A stretch of DNA of 64,000 nucleotides from Muscardinus avellanarius (Eukaryota; Chordata; Mammalia; Rodentia; Gliridae), in the NCBI GenBank assembly GCA_963383645.1, contig OY726569.1, positions 76,478,135 through 76,542,134 of the forward strand, read 5' to 3'. Under the pieces are notes generated by a model. It saw only the letters and a program-made list of their open reading frames with translations. It made no database searches and was not told the DNA's origin. Shown piece after piece: positions 20,991 to 31,464 of this stretch. The translations under genes were made by a program, and so were the position numbers. How positions within the stretch are numbered: the first letter of the stretch is position 1; each line of letters opens with the position of its first letter.

Positions 20991-22737
20991 TTCATTCTTT
21001 CCTTTCTTCTCTCCTCCCTTCCCAATTATGAAATAGTTCTTCCCCAAAATATACTAAGTATCTGTATAAAGTACAAATAAGAATAAAATATGAACTTCGT
21101 GTATCCACTGTTAGCCTAATAAATAAAATATTATTTCAGCTTCATTTTGTCTTTCACAAAGGGAGAAAATTGGCCTAAATAATGTGCAAATACCTTTCTG
21201 CAATGCTTTCAAAGTTTCATTCTATAAATATTTAGTCTTTCAGAAGTTGATGCCCGACATTACAATGCTGTGTGACTATATGCATGTTTTAAGGTCTTTT
21301 GAACCTTTCTGGAAAATATTTTAGAGAGGCAGAGAGAACCTATATCAAGCTGAAATGATATCAAATTTAGTCAGGTAGCAGAAGAAAACATTGATCATAA
21401 TTTGGCATTTGTGCAGTTATTTTGAAGTGCTAATTATGTGTTATATAGCTAGCAGGACAGTGTTTAAGTAGCAAAACTATATACTATATACTTTATCACT
21501 GTACACAGTGATGTTGATAAATAAGGGGTTTTAGAGGAAGAAGAAAGAGTCAACATCCTTATATGTCAAAGGTTGTTATATAACTTTGTCATTGATGGCT
21601 TCCTTTGCCTGTTACTTTCTAGTTATTGACTCCTTTTTCTACTGGAGTCTGAGCCTCAGCTTTGTGTTGCTGTGATACCCAAGGTCACTCTTCCTAGTGT
21701 TCTAGGATCCCTAAAGTCTTGGGCAGAAGCTAGTTTAAGCATACTTCCAGAAAGTAAACATAACACTATTTTAGTTTCATAGGCAGTAGTATGCAGCCAG
21801 AGGGAAAACATAGCCCGGAAGAGGAAGAGGCAGAGTTGTGGAGGGAGCTGGGAATAGAACAGTCTTGAAATACATAGAAGACCATGGTAGAAGCCAGAAC
21901 AACTAAGAGTCCAGGAATCTGCAAATCCTAGTGACCAATGGGGATTAGAAACCACTCAACCAGCAAGTATATATTGATGTCATTTATGTGCCAGCTTTTG
22001 TTAGATGCTAAGAATGCAAGATAAGGGATGAGTCCTGAATGATTCCATCAGCCAATAATGGAAAGATGGGGAACTAGACAATCTTAGTGCTGGTAGGGCA
22101 GCCAAGGAGGCTTGGAGGAGATAAATGAGTGACATTGTCCATACTAGGGGGTGGTGATGATGTCATAGAAGACATCCAGAGGATTTGGCACCTGTATTTG
22201 TTTTTAAAAGATGGATAGGAACTAATCTGATAGAGAAGGAGAGAAGTGGAGGAGGCTGAAGGACTGAACATACAAAGGGGCTGAGCAGTGAGGTCATGTA
22301 CTGAGTTCTAGGGACAAGTGGCTGTTTTCATAATTCTAGGTTTCTGTGAAGAATGGTTGAATAGTAATGCTAGATAGAAAGATTAGGGCCAGCTCATGAA
22401 ATAAAAAAAATGTGTCATGCTAAGGAGTTTTGACACTGTACAGGTGTCTTCCCTGTGAGCCTTCACATCCACATTCTATCACCCTGCATGCTGTTCTTTG
22501 CTACAGAAGATGGAGCCCTATGGACCACATTTATAGGGATACTGAAATCTCTGGCTTTCAGCTGAGTTGGGGAGAAATGGGAGGGGAGTGTTTCCTCCTT
22601 GGCTTTCTCCCTGTGAGGTCTTGCTGTATCCCTTGGCTGAAGCTCATGGATCTTCTCAAAGCACACTGCTCTCTTCTTTGGGTCCCTGGTATCTTTCCTT
22701 TCCCTGTACCCATCCTCTTGGCCCTGGGGCCAGTCTG
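20991..22737. other. Intronic sequence, some very old repeat texture
   Basis: No exon was recognised. 21650-21690 ('tcagctttgtgttgctgtgatacccaag') resembles the start of an antisense MaLR LTR but the rest does not follow. 21965-22020 has a 'tatgtgccagctttt...atgctaagaatgcaag' motif of an old unnamed repeat. A 119-codon frame at 22430-22789 has no splice signals. Confidence 0.4.
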
Positions 22738-23200
22738 TGTTCATTATCTATTGCTGTGTAGCAAATTACCTCAAAATTCAATGGCTTAAACAGAGCCTTT
22801 ATTATATCACAGTTTCTGTGGGTTAATTATATAAGTGCGAATTAAGTGGTTTCTCTGGCTCAGTTCTCAAAAGATAACCATCAAGGCGTTGTCTTGGGAT
22901 TAGTCTCATCTGAAGTTTAAACTGGGGAAAAGTCCATGCTGTTGGAGTGATGACTTCAGTTCCTACTGACTGATGGCCAAAGGCCACTCTTGGTTTCTTG
23001 TCACTGTGTTTGTCCATGAAGAGTTCACAACATGGCAACTTGTTTATCAGAATGAGCAAGTGAGAAAGGACAGAGAAGGGAGGCTGGTAATTGGAGTGTT
23101 AGTATTTTATAAGCCATCTTGGGCATGATACCTCATCTTTTTTGTTAGAAATAAGTCACTAGGTCCAGGTGAGGTTTACGCAAGGGCATGAATCCCAGGA
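22738..23200 (-). mobile_element. Ancient mammalian LTR-like repeat
   Basis: 'ttcattatctattgctgtgtagcaaattacctcaaaattcaatggcttaaac' opens a layout familiar from old mammalian interspersed repeats, followed by 'catctgaagtttaaactggggaaaagtcc', 'ttgtccatgaagagttcacaacatggcaactt' and 'aaataagtcactaggtcc'. I recognise the family but cannot name the subfamily with certainty. Reading direction is assumed by analogy with MLT1 copies. Confidence 0.55.
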
Positions 23201-23330
23201 TTCATCAGAGTCCAGGAAATCACTGTGAGCCATTGTAGATGCTGTCTACTACAATTCTACTTTCACTAGGCAGGGCTTTCTGAGTGTTTTTTAATGGTTT
23301 TTCTGTAAGTAGCTATTATTTATACTTAGT

Positions 23331-23514
23331 ATTTTTTTTTTTTGGTGGTACTGGGGTTCCTGGAAGCCCTTCTACCTCGGGGCTACACTCCCAGACCTAT
23401 TTTTACATTTTCATTTTGGAAACAGGGTCTCCTAAGCCAGCGCGCGGCTGGCTTCGAACCTGCGTGATCCTCCTGTCTCCGCGGGGATTACAAGCGTGCA
23501 CCACCACGCCCGGC
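23331..23514 (-). mobile_element. Young composite SINE with 10-bp TSD
   Basis: Antisense copy: T-run, 'ggtggtactggggttcctggaagcccttctacctcggggctac', 'tggaaacagggtctcctaagccagcgcgcggctgg', 'ttacaagcgtgcaccaccacgcccggc'. Flanked by exact 'tatacttagt' at 23321-23330 and 23515-23524. It lacks about 11 bases of the 'cctcccaagcg' block near the head. Confidence 0.94.
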
Positions 23515-23524
23515 TATACTTAGT

Positions 23525-24248
23525 CTTTTTGAAACAAAATCTATCATGAATTTTCTTATTTTATGTGTGCATTGTTTACTTATAAGACTCTGACTCATGC
23601 AGGATTATCCCACAAACAACAAGAGACCACCGGGACTCTGTTTTCCTTCCTAAGGAAAATTCTCCATGAAAGATTTAAACCGGGGAGACAATGTGGAGCT
23701 TCTATGTGTGGTCAATATTGAGAGAGTTCAGTGTGGAAAGAGGGTAAGAAAAATGGTAGGTTTGTGGGCAGAACAGTTCTGAGATTTTGTAGGCATTCCA
23801 GTGAGGACAAATGACATCCTTATCAATGGTAGCAGTGATACAGATGATGGTAATAAATGATGTTTGAGAGATGTTTTAAAGGTAGAATCAAGAGGACTTG
23901 GTGACTGATAAGAAATAGAGGGGACTTAGGTGGAGAGAGGAATAAGGTTTGTTTTTTTTTAAACTAGGTTATACATGGGAGTTCTCAGAACGTTTCCTAG
24001 GACAAAAATTTGAACCAAATACCTATAGAAGTGGGTTGCCTGGCATTCTCTCTACATGTAGATAAATAGAGCTTGCCATGTTTGAAAGAGTATGTAAATG
24101 GATCAAGGTCACTGGGTATGTATCCTGGCTGAACCATTAGCTAAGTGCAGCTGTTCATAAGTTTTTTCTACTTTTTGTTAAGTCCAGTTTTGTCATTTCA
24201 AACTAAAGGGTTAGTTAGCTAGGTTGAGTGATCTCAAAAATAATATGT
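23525..24248. other. Intronic sequence, old repeat texture
   Basis: No exon. 23760-23950 ('gtagcagtgatacagatgatgg...gtagaatcaagaggacttggtgactg') has the style of a mammal-wide old repeat that I cannot name; 28180-28260 is similar. Confidence 0.4.
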
Positions 24249-24437
24249 AAGCTGGGCATGGCGGCACACACTTATATTCCCAGCCTGAGATGGGAAGATC
24301 GCAGGTTCATGGCCAGCCTCAGCTACTTAGTGAGGCCCTCTGCAACTTAGTAGAGCTTATTTCAAAATAAAAAATAAAAGATAGGGCTGGGGGTGTAGCT
24401 TGGAGGTAAAATTCCCCTAGGTTACATTCTCAGTACC
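24249..24437 (+). mobile_element. Composite SINE with (CCA)n tail
   Basis: Sense copy: 'aagctgggcatggcggcacacactt', 'agatagggctgggggtgtagcttggaggtaaaattcccc', ending 'cagtaccacc' where the trinucleotide tail begins. The left half has a short deletion around 'cccagcctgagatggg'. Confidence 0.88.
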
Positions 24438-24492
24438 ACCACCACCACCATCACCACCACCACCACCACCACCACCAACAACAACAACAAAA
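24434..24492. repeat. (CCA)n / (CAA)n trinucleotide repeat
   Basis: About 16 ACC units (one ATC) followed by five CAA units, growing out of the SINE's 'gtaccaccaaa' tail. Confidence 0.95.
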
Positions 24493-25989
24493 ATATAGTT
24501 CTGACAGTCTAGGTATTTCATAATTAAAAAATAAAAAATCTACATGTTATTACCTACTTAATCTTTTATAGTCACATTTGCTTTCTTTTAAATTTTCTTT
24601 AAAATTTAATCTGGACAATATTTTAAAAACAGGTAAATCAGAGTATTTAAAACAAATGCTTGACTATTGAATGCTTGCTTTCTTTTGCTCTTTTCTTTTT
24701 TAAACATTAAATAAAATTCCCCAGGACTAACTTCAGAGAGTGTTTGGGGTAACTAACTTAATTGTTCAGACGTCATTTTAAGATTCCTTTCATTAAATTT
24801 TTTGAAGTTTTTTTTTTGCCTCAGGAAAAAGCTGTTCCATTTTCCTTTTCTTCCAGGATTAAACTTGCTGGAAGAAAAACTTACCATCATATTATCTTGG
24901 TTGGCAGGAGACAGGCATATAGGCAAGTCCCAGACCAGTGGTATCGGTGTCCACAGATGAAAGGGGTGGTATTTTTAGTGTGGAGAATAGCTCAGTGTAG
25001 TTTGATATGATGTGTTTCCATGAGTATAACTCTAATTTGAATATACTTTGGTCTGTTTAAGGCTTCATTTCATCTTTCTATTTTTTACATTCATTTCATA
25101 TCAAAGAGTGTAAGATTTTGCATTTTGGCAGACAGCTAATCTCACCACTGACATCCCTTTGCAGTATTCTTACACTAGGGAGGACTTGAATGGCCACAGA
25201 GTATCTATTGGCATAATTTTGAGCCAGAAAAATTAAAAGTTAATAGAGATCTGTAAAAGGAAAATAAGCAGATTTTTTAAATCTTGGGGGAATAAGATTA
25301 TTTTTAAAGATTCTGTTAGTTTGCCAGTGGAAATCAAAACAGAAAATGGGCACACTTTTTGACTAGCATTCTCAATTCTAAAAATGTATTTCAGTGAGGG
25401 AATGGAAAACATATGCAAAGATATAGATATAGACACACACCCACTCCAGAAGAATATTGATAGCTCAGTGGTAAGTAATATCCAAAGACTGGAAATAAAC
25501 CAAATACCCGTGGAAAGACAACTAGTTAAATAATCATAGTGCGGTAGGATTCCTATGTGGAATGGTGCCACAGTTATTTTTTTGGTTTCTGTTCTGATAA
25601 ATCTCATAATTGCCTTGAAATGCTATCTTACTACAGAAATTTTCTAGATTACAAAAGATGTGTTGATTGGTTAAGATAGGGGCAGATTACCTTAATCTAA
25701 TCAGATACTATTTGCAGCTGTTCTTTAGTTGTTATTAGTGCTAACATATTTTTAGGGAACCTTTATGTTTTGTAGGTGTCCCTCTGGTTCCAATGAGAAC
25801 CCTAGTTATCTTCAGGTTCCTCTCCTTCCTGGACTCTGACCTCCAATTTTTGTTCCTTAAATTTTATGGAAATTCTAAAGATTCTTTCTCTTCAACTTTT
25901 TAGTTGTGCCTTTTGCTTAAGAAATTCATGATACCCTTGAGTGGAAAAAGCAGCTTGAATTGCTGGGCTTCCCTTTTTAGCTAGCTAGC
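24493..25989. other. Unique intronic sequence
   Basis: No exon or named repeat. A 124-codon minus-strand frame at 25233-25607 shows no splice signals, family match or codon pattern of a real exon. Confidence 0.45.
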
Positions 25990-26245
25990 CTGCCTGCTTT
26001 CCTCTCTCCCCTCCCCTCCCCTCCCCTCCCCTCCCCTCCCCTCCCCTCCCCTCTCCTCTTTGCTCTTTGCTCTTCCCTCTTTCTTTTTTCTTTTTCTCTC
26101 TTTTTCCTCATCTCTCCTCCCCCTTCTCTCTCTTTTTATCTCTCTTTTTATTCCTCCTCCTCCTCCTCCTTCTCCTTTTCCTTATCCTTCCCTCCCTCCC
26201 TTTTTTCCTCCCTCCCTCCTTCTCTCCCTCCCTCCCTCCTTCCCT
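25990..26245. repeat. Polypyrimidine tract with (CCCCT)n
   Basis: About 250 bases that are nearly all C/T on the plus strand. The first 50 bases (26005-26055) are pure CCCCT repeats, i.e. GGGGA on the minus strand, a canonical G-quadruplex pattern. The 66- and 71-codon Phe/Leu/Ser/Pro-rich frames here are repeat artefacts. Confidence 0.95.
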
Positions 26246-26248
26246 GTT

Positions 26249-26335
26249 ACTAAGGATTGAACCCAGAGGCATTCACTTCTGATCTATACCCTCAGCCTTA
26301 TTTTATTTTATTTTATTTTTTTATATATTTTGTTT
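26249..26335 (-). mobile_element. Right-half piece of a split SINE
   Basis: Antisense: 'ttactaaggattgaacccagaggcattcacttctgatctataccctcagcc' then the T/A-rich linker. It stops where the B1-like half should begin. The missing half appears at 27743-27857, on the far side of the L1 fragment. Confidence 0.75.
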
Positions 26336-26751
26336 CCAGAAATTGGCCATTATATTTTTGCTGATCCTCATCCTATAAATTGCTGACTCATTCTTGATCC
26401 CTGCCACTCAATATCTTCCTCATTTCTTGTATAGTATTTCTCTAGTGTTTGCTGTTTTTATTGGTATATATCTGTCCACCTTAGGATGCAAATTGCATGA
26501 GATCCGGGACTTTGTCTTCTTGGACCACTGCTTGCTTTCTATGCCTAGAACACTGCTTGCAACAACATAATAAACTACTCGAGTGGTCTTAAAGTTAGAT
26601 CAGGCCTTAAGCAACACTCAACTGTGATAGCACTTTTTTGACCGATCTGCTATTGCCATCTTCTGTGTTCTCTTCAGGTTATGTCTCATCATTTTGAGAC
26701 CTTGCTTCTACTGAAGAGAGCTTGCCTTCCTTCTTTCAGAAACTACAGAGG
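26336..26751. other. Sequence inside the split SINE
   Basis: No family recognised. It lies between the two halves of the antisense SINE together with the L1 fragment, so it was brought in or rearranged with it. Confidence 0.4.
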
Positions 26752-26873
26752 AGCTGGGCGTAGTGGCACACGCTTGTAATCCCCCCGGCTGGGAGGCTGA
26801 AACAGGAGGATCGCACAGGTTTGAAGCCAGCCTCAGCTACTTAGTGAGGCTCTTAGCAACTTAGTGAGACTAT
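26752..26873 (+). mobile_element. SINE 5' half, truncated
   Basis: Sense: 'gagctgggcgtagtggcacacgcttgtaatcc', 'ggaggctgaaacaggaggatcgcacagg', 'cttagcaacttagtgagactat'. It breaks off abruptly at the L1 junction; no ID-like half follows. Confidence 0.8.
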
Positions 26874-27146
26874 ACAACCCAGGTCAGGAATGGTAGGATA
26901 GACTGGTATGACGTGATTCAGACCCTGGAAGAAAATAACTTCCAACCAAGGCTCATCTATCCAGCAAAACTACTATTCAAGATCAATGGGGAATTCAAAG
27001 TCTTTCAGGATAAACAGAATCTCAAAAAATTCATGAATTCAAAGCCAACACTAGAGAAAATTCTTAAAGAAATAAACCATAAGGAAGAAAAAAGAAGCAG
27101 ACTCCAGAATCAGAGAAGAGAGGAAGTTAATAAGTGGGCCATTTAA
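26874..27146 (+). pseudogene. L1 ORF1 C-terminal fragment
   Basis: Open frame with the L1 ORF1 C-terminal signature: 'ENNFQPRLIYPAKLLFK', 'FKVFQDKQNLKKFM', 'SKPTLEKILKEI' and a basic end. ORF1 normally encodes an RNA-binding trimeric chaperone of the retrotransposon. Only the C-terminal domain remains, starting at the junction with the SINE. The stop at 27146 is 45 bases before the ORF2 start, the normal L1 arrangement. Confidence 0.88.
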
Positions 27147-27191
27147 GTAAAGAAGAAAGATCACACCACCCAAGAGTAGACAGAACACAAA

Positions 27192-27755
27192 ATGGCAGAA
27201 AACAAAAATCATATTTCAATAATATCTCTTAATGTTAAAGGACTTAACTCACCAATCAAAAGACATAGACTGGCAATGTGGATTAGGAAACATAATCCAA
27301 ATATATGCTGTCTGCAAGAAACTCACCTCACAGCCAAAGACATTCACAGGCTGAACGTGAAAGGATGGAAAAAGATATACCATGCCACCAGTGACCAAAA
27401 AAGAGCAGGGGTAGCAACCCTGATATCCAACAAAACAGACTTTAAACTAAAACACATCAAAAGAGACAAATCAGGGCACTTCCTTTTATTAAAAGGAACA
27501 ATACACCAAGAAGATTTAATGATAGTAAATATTTATGCCCCAAATATGGGTGCAACCACATTTGTAAAACAAGCCCTTCTGGACATAAGATCCCAAGTAG
27601 ACCCAAATACAATAATTCTGGGAGACTTTAATACTCCTCTCACACCACTGGATCGATCTTCAAGGCAAAAGATGAGTAAAGACGCTTTAGAACTAAAGGA
27701 AACCATAAACCAAATGGACCTAATAGACATTTTCAGAGTATTATTTTTGAAATAG
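27192..27755 (+). pseudogene. L1 ORF2 endonuclease-domain fragment
   Basis: 187 open codons, of which about 183 are L1 ORF2, the N-terminal apurinic-like endonuclease of LINE-1. Seen: the 'SLNVKGLNS' start, the catalytic Glu in 'LQETHL' (residue 43), 'VNIYAPN' (112-118) and 'LGDFNTPL' (Asp145, Asn147). The domain is cut off at about 27742, inside 'MDLIDIFR', so the later catalytic 'SRIDH' and 'SDH' parts and the whole reverse transcriptase are missing. There is no frameshift or stop in the remaining part. It is a dead internal fragment, not a 5'-truncated L1. Confidence 0.92.
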
Positions 27756-27857
27756 GATCATCCTAAATTACTGTTCCCTGCTTACCTCAAACCTATGATC
27801 CTCTTGTCTCAGCCTTTCAGGAGGTGAGATAACATTTGTGTGCCACTGTGCCCAGTT
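27743..27857 (-). mobile_element. Left-half piece of the split SINE
   Basis: Antisense B1-like half: 'ttttgaaatagg', a diverged stretch, 'cttacctcaaacctatgatcctcttgtctcagcctttcaggagg', 'tgtgccactgtgccc'. It continues the SINE begun at 26249. Confidence 0.75.
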
Positions 27858-28914
27858 AGCTTTCTTCTTCTTTCTGATCCTGACCTCACCTGTCCTTACT
27901 TCCTTGATAGATCTCTAATGTCTTCAAACACATTTAACAAAATACTTTTTGGCCTTTCTAGTTGCTTTTAGGAGGAGGGTTATTCTGAAATATCTAATTA
28001 GCCATTGTTATAGGTAAAACTCCGAAACATTGACTCGGAGAGAAGCTGTCTCTGATAGCCTCAGTTTGCCATTGAAGTGGTTTAGAAAAGACATTTCCTG
28101 AGTATGTTATCAGTCTAGGTGGTAGCCATAGAGATGAAGAGTGAGAGAAACTTTTAGTATATTTAGAAAATAGAATTGGCATGTGATTAATTTTCGATTG
28201 AGGACAAGAGAAGGATTCAAGGATTATGGCCAAGGTTTGTGTCTGGATGGCTGGTGGCACTAATCATTAGGAGAAAGAGGATGACACTGAAGTGAAATGT
28301 TACCACAACAGAATGACATTTATCCACCCACCCAGTTCTGTGTAACTCCACAAAGGAGGTGTAGTGGATGGCGTTGATATTGATTGATTGATTAGAAATA
28401 GTCTCTCACATGGATGACAGTGGAGTCAACATGGTAACCAAGGATACTGGGGAGGGGAGAGATATGACCACTCCTTCTGTTTTTCCACCAGCATCTTGGT
28501 TTTATTGAGGGTTATAACCAAAGAATTATAAGAAATTATTAGTCACAGAAAATATCAAATCATGGGTGAGTCAGAGAATAACACCAGCATAGTCACAGAT
28601 GAATCAGGGAAGGAAAAGGTAAACGAAGAAACTTTCAGGGTCTTTGCTTATTGTTTAGGGTCCCTGGTCCTTGGAAACTTATCTGTGTGCAAACAATTCC
28701 CACTTGGGTGGACAGTTTGTGCCCCTGCCCGGCCAGACTGAGGTGACCTCAAAGTGGATGATTAACAAGGGGATCCAGGAAATCAGCTCTAATATGAAGT
28801 GGACCTGAAAAGATGCTTTACCTGGAAGTAATCATATCTGGCTCCAGGGACCTTTTTGGTCTAGAAAACAGTCATAAACTAGCTTACATCTGTCTGTTAA
28901 CATGATATTTTTTA
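27858..28914. other. Intronic sequence, old repeat texture
   Basis: No exon. 28180-28260 ('agaaggattcaaggattatggccaaggtttgtgtctggatggctgg') resembles a common old mammalian repeat that I cannot name. Confidence 0.4.
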
Positions 28915-29221
28915 ATATTTCTGTATTAGTTCCTTAGGGTGCTATTACAAATCACCATAAACCATGGTTCAAAAGCACAGAAATTTAATCTCAGAGTTCT
29001 GGGGCAAGAAGACTAAAATTGAGCTATTGGCAGAGCCATCCTCCCTAAGGTTCTAGTTAAGAATCTTTCCTTGCATCTCCCTACCTTTCTTGGATGCTGG
29101 AAATCCTTGGTAATCCTTAGCTTGCAGGATCTTTCCTTGTTCCAATCTTTGATTTGTTTCAGATGACCTTCTTCCCTGTGTTTATTCTCTCTTCATGTGA
29201 TCTTTTTATAAGAGTCAGTCT

Positions 29222-29427
29222 ATCTGGGTGTGGTAGCACGAGCTTATAATCCCAGCATTCAGAAAGCTGAGACCATAGGATTGTGGTTTGGGGACAGCCT
29301 CAGCTACTTAGCTAGGCCCTTTGCAACTCAGTGAGACCCTGTTTCAAAAATTAAAAAAAGACTAAAAAATAAGGCTGGGGGTGTAGCTCAGAGGTATAAT
29401 ACCCCTAGGTTCCATCTCTGGTACTGC

Positions 29428-29436
<9 letters not shown>
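29222..29436 (+). mobile_element. Composite SINE nested in MLT1
   Basis: Sense: 'ctgggtgtggtagcacgagcttataatcccagcattc', 'aaaataaggctgggggtgtagctcagaggtataatacccc', 'tctggtactgc' and an A-run. Its tail has become a (TA)n tract. Confidence 0.88.

Positions 29437-29492
<56 letters not shown>
29437..29492. repeat. (TA)n microsatellite at a SINE tail
   Basis: About 24 TA units after the SINE's A-run, ending 'ataataa'. Confidence 0.95.
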
Positions 29493-29493
<1 letters not shown>

Positions 29494-29864
29494 ATAAGAT
29501 CCCAGTCATTGGATTTGATACCGTCCACCACAATCCAGTATGACCTCATCTTAACTAATTGTATCTACAAAGACCCTATTTTCAAATAAGGTCACATACA
29601 TAGGTATCAGGCGTTAGGATTTCAGCATATCTTTATTTGGAAAACAATTTAACATAACAACTTTGAGTCTGTCTCTGCCTCATACTTAATCATATTTGCA
29701 AAAGTCAAATCAACAGTATATTTATTGAAGATTTCTTCTGGCAAAGTATCATATGGGAATAAAAAGTAGCATAGCCTACAGTCCCTGTCCTAGACAACCT
29801 TGGTCTAATTGAAGAGAGCAAGAATGGTGTGAGATTAAGGAAGAAATAGGCATTTATGGGCCTT

Positions 29865-30030
29865 AATACATATACCAGATGCTCTGGTGGGTGTTGTGCA
29901 CATTACTGAATCACTTAATTATCAGAATAGCTTGTTAGGTAGGTTGTGTTCCCCTGTCTGTATTATAGGTGAGGAAACTGAGGATCACGAGTAAATATCT
30001 TGTACAAAGTGATGGTATCAGGATTAGAAT
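29865..30030 (-). mobile_element. MIR SINE
   Basis: Complement of MIR: 'tgttgtgcacattactgaatcacttaattatcagaatagc', 'tgtctgtattataggtgaggaaactgaggatcacgagtaaatatc', 'ttgtacaaagtgatggtatcaggattagaatc'. Confidence 0.8.
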
Positions 30031-30045
30031 CTATGTTTATTTATT

Positions 30046-30237
30046 TTATTTTATTTTTTTTTTGGTGGTACTGGGGTTCCTGGAAACCCTTCTACCTCCG
30101 GGCTACACTCCCAGACCTATTTTTTTATTTGGAAACAAGAGTCTCTTAAGCCAGCGTGGCTGGCTTCGAACCTGCGTGATCCTCTGGTCTCCGCCTCCCC
30201 AGCGCGGGGATTACAAGCGTGCGCCACCATGCCTGGC
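30046..30237 (-). mobile_element. Young composite SINE with 14-bp TSD
   Basis: Antisense copy of the 'gttcctggaaacccttctacctccgggctac' subfamily, ending 'gcgtgcgccaccatgcctggc'. Flanked by exact 'tatgtttatttatt' at 30032-30045 and 30238-30251. It inserted at the edge of the MIR. Confidence 0.95.
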
Positions 30238-30485
30238 TATGTTTATTTATTCTAAAGCCTGTAGCTTATGGAAGAAATTGGGTTGTTAAAAAAATTAAAC
30301 TCAGGGCTGTTTGTAATTAATTATAGGAGAGTTAATGTGAGCAAAGGAGGAAGAAATTTGAAGTAAAATGACTTGAATTGTATCTATAAGTCAGGTTATG
30401 ATTTGGCCTATGGAAAAGAGCCAAAAAATTATTCCAGATAATGGAAGCTATATGAGCAAAGGTGTGGCATATTGATAACATATGC

Positions 30486-30487
<2 letters not shown>

Positions 30488-30529
<42 letters not shown>
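30488..30529. repeat. (TG)n microsatellite at a SINE tail
   Basis: About 20 TG units directly before the antisense SINE's 'tagtactggtgattgag'. Confidence 0.95.
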
Positions 30530-30531
<2 letters not shown>

Positions 30532-30697
30532 TACTGGTGATTGAGCCCTGGGGTTTTCTGTTTCTGAGCTATACCCCAGCCCTTTTTATTTTGAAATAGG
30601 GTCTTGCTAAGTTGCTGAGGTAGGCCTCAAACCTGCGATCCTACTATCTCAGCCTCTCAAGTACTAGGATAACAGGTACATACCATAACATCTAGCT
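30530..30697 (-). mobile_element. Composite B1/ID-type SINE
   Basis: Antisense: 'gtactggtgattgagccctgggg', 'tctgagctataccccagcc', 'gaaatagggtcttgctaagttgctgaggtaggcctcaaacctgcgatcc', 'aggataacaggtac'. Confidence 0.85.
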
Positions 30698-30699
30698 AA

Positions 30700-31030
30700 T
30701 ACAGTAGATTTTATGATGCAGATGCTCTTTGATTTATGATAAGGTTATAACCCAATAATTCCCAACAAATTGAAAATATGTGAGTCATAAGATACATTCC
30801 ATACACCTAACCTACCAAATGAACCTCCTAGCACGGCCACACAGCACCCTGGGGTACCAGTTGTTTCTCCCATGTTCCTGCAGCTGCCTGTAGACCGAGG
30901 CTCCCTGCTGCTGCCCAGCCTGGAAAAAGATCCCGATTCGAAATTGAGAGTATGGTTTCTACTGAATGTGAGTCTCTTTTACATTGTCCCTAAGTTGAAA
31001 AACCATAACTCAAATCTTCCTTAGGTTGGG
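30700..31030 (+). mobile_element. Tigger-like DNA transposon relic
   Basis: Features of a Tc1/mariner Tigger-type non-autonomous element: 'ctctttgatttatgataaggttataaccc', 'acctaacctacc', and near the end 'gtatggtttctactgaatgtgagtctcttttacattgtccctaagttgaaaaaccataactcaaat'. No transposase frame remains. The middle (30835-30945) is GC-rich and does not fit well. The strand shown is nominal. Confidence 0.6.
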
Positions 31031-31140
31031 AGGGGGCTGTCTATACTGCATGTAGATGTAACAAAGTAATTATAGTCTTTTTATTCACATGAGGACTCTA
31101 AAGCCAGAAAACAGAAACATTTTTTTAGTTCTTAAACTCC

Positions 31141-31206
31141 TATGGTAAGATACTGGTGAAGCTGAGTTGACACTATGGTAAGATACTGGTGAAGCTGAGT
31201 TGACAA
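31141..31206. repeat. 33-bp tandem duplication
   Basis: The unit beginning 'tatggtaagatactggtgaa' occurs twice back to back (31141-31173 and 31174-31206); the copies differ only at the last base. This is far more alike than the surrounding old repeats, so the duplication is recent or a sequencing/assembly effect. Confidence 0.97.
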
Positions 31207-31261
31207 CTAATTTTCTTTCTTCCTTTCCTTTGAAAAAATAATTATTTTCCACTTTAAAAGT

Positions 31262-31428
31262 AGTTGGTGATACATACTTGTAATCCCCGCACTAGGGAGG
31301 CTGAGACAGGAGGATCACGCAGGTTCAAAGCCAGCCTCAGCTGGTTTAAGAGACCCTGTTTCCAAATAAAATATAAAATAGGTTTGGTAGAAGGCCCCTG
31401 GGTTCCACCCCCAGTACCACCAAAAAAA
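31262..31428 (+). mobile_element. Composite SINE with internal deletion
   Basis: Sense: 'agttggtgatacatacttgtaatccccgcactaggg', 'ggttcaaagccagcctcagctggtttaagagaccctgtttcc', then 'ataggtttggtagaaggcccctgggttccacccccagtaccacc'. The right half has lost the 'gtgtagc...gagg' block. Confidence 0.82.
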
Positions 31429-31464
31429 GGTAGTAATTCATTTTGATTTGCATTTTAATTCATT

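Larger units (their letters stand above)
28915..29662 (-). mobile_element. MLT1-type MaLR LTR, antisense, split by a SINE
   Basis: Opens 'tattagttccttagggtgctattacaaatcaccataaa', then 'agaaatttaatctcagagttctgg', 'cttcatgtgatctttttataagagtcagtc'; after the SINE it resumes 'ccagtcattggatttgataccgtccacc', 'tgacctcatcttaactaattgtatctacaaagaccctattttcaaataaggtcaca' and ends 'aacatttaacataaca'-like. This is the usual antisense MLT1 layout. Solo LTR. Confidence 0.75.

Noticed and set aside
21650..21960. Antisense MaLR LTR
   Set aside because: Only the first 30 bases look like an LTR start; the remaining landmarks are absent.
26060..26282. Phe/Leu/Ser/Pro-rich frames resembling membrane proteins
   Set aside because: Artefact of the polypyrimidine tract; two frames are offset by one register over the same repeat.
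27192..27755. Possible active L1
   Set aside because: The endonuclease part is open, but the reverse transcriptase, 5'UTR and 3' end are missing, so it cannot move on its own.
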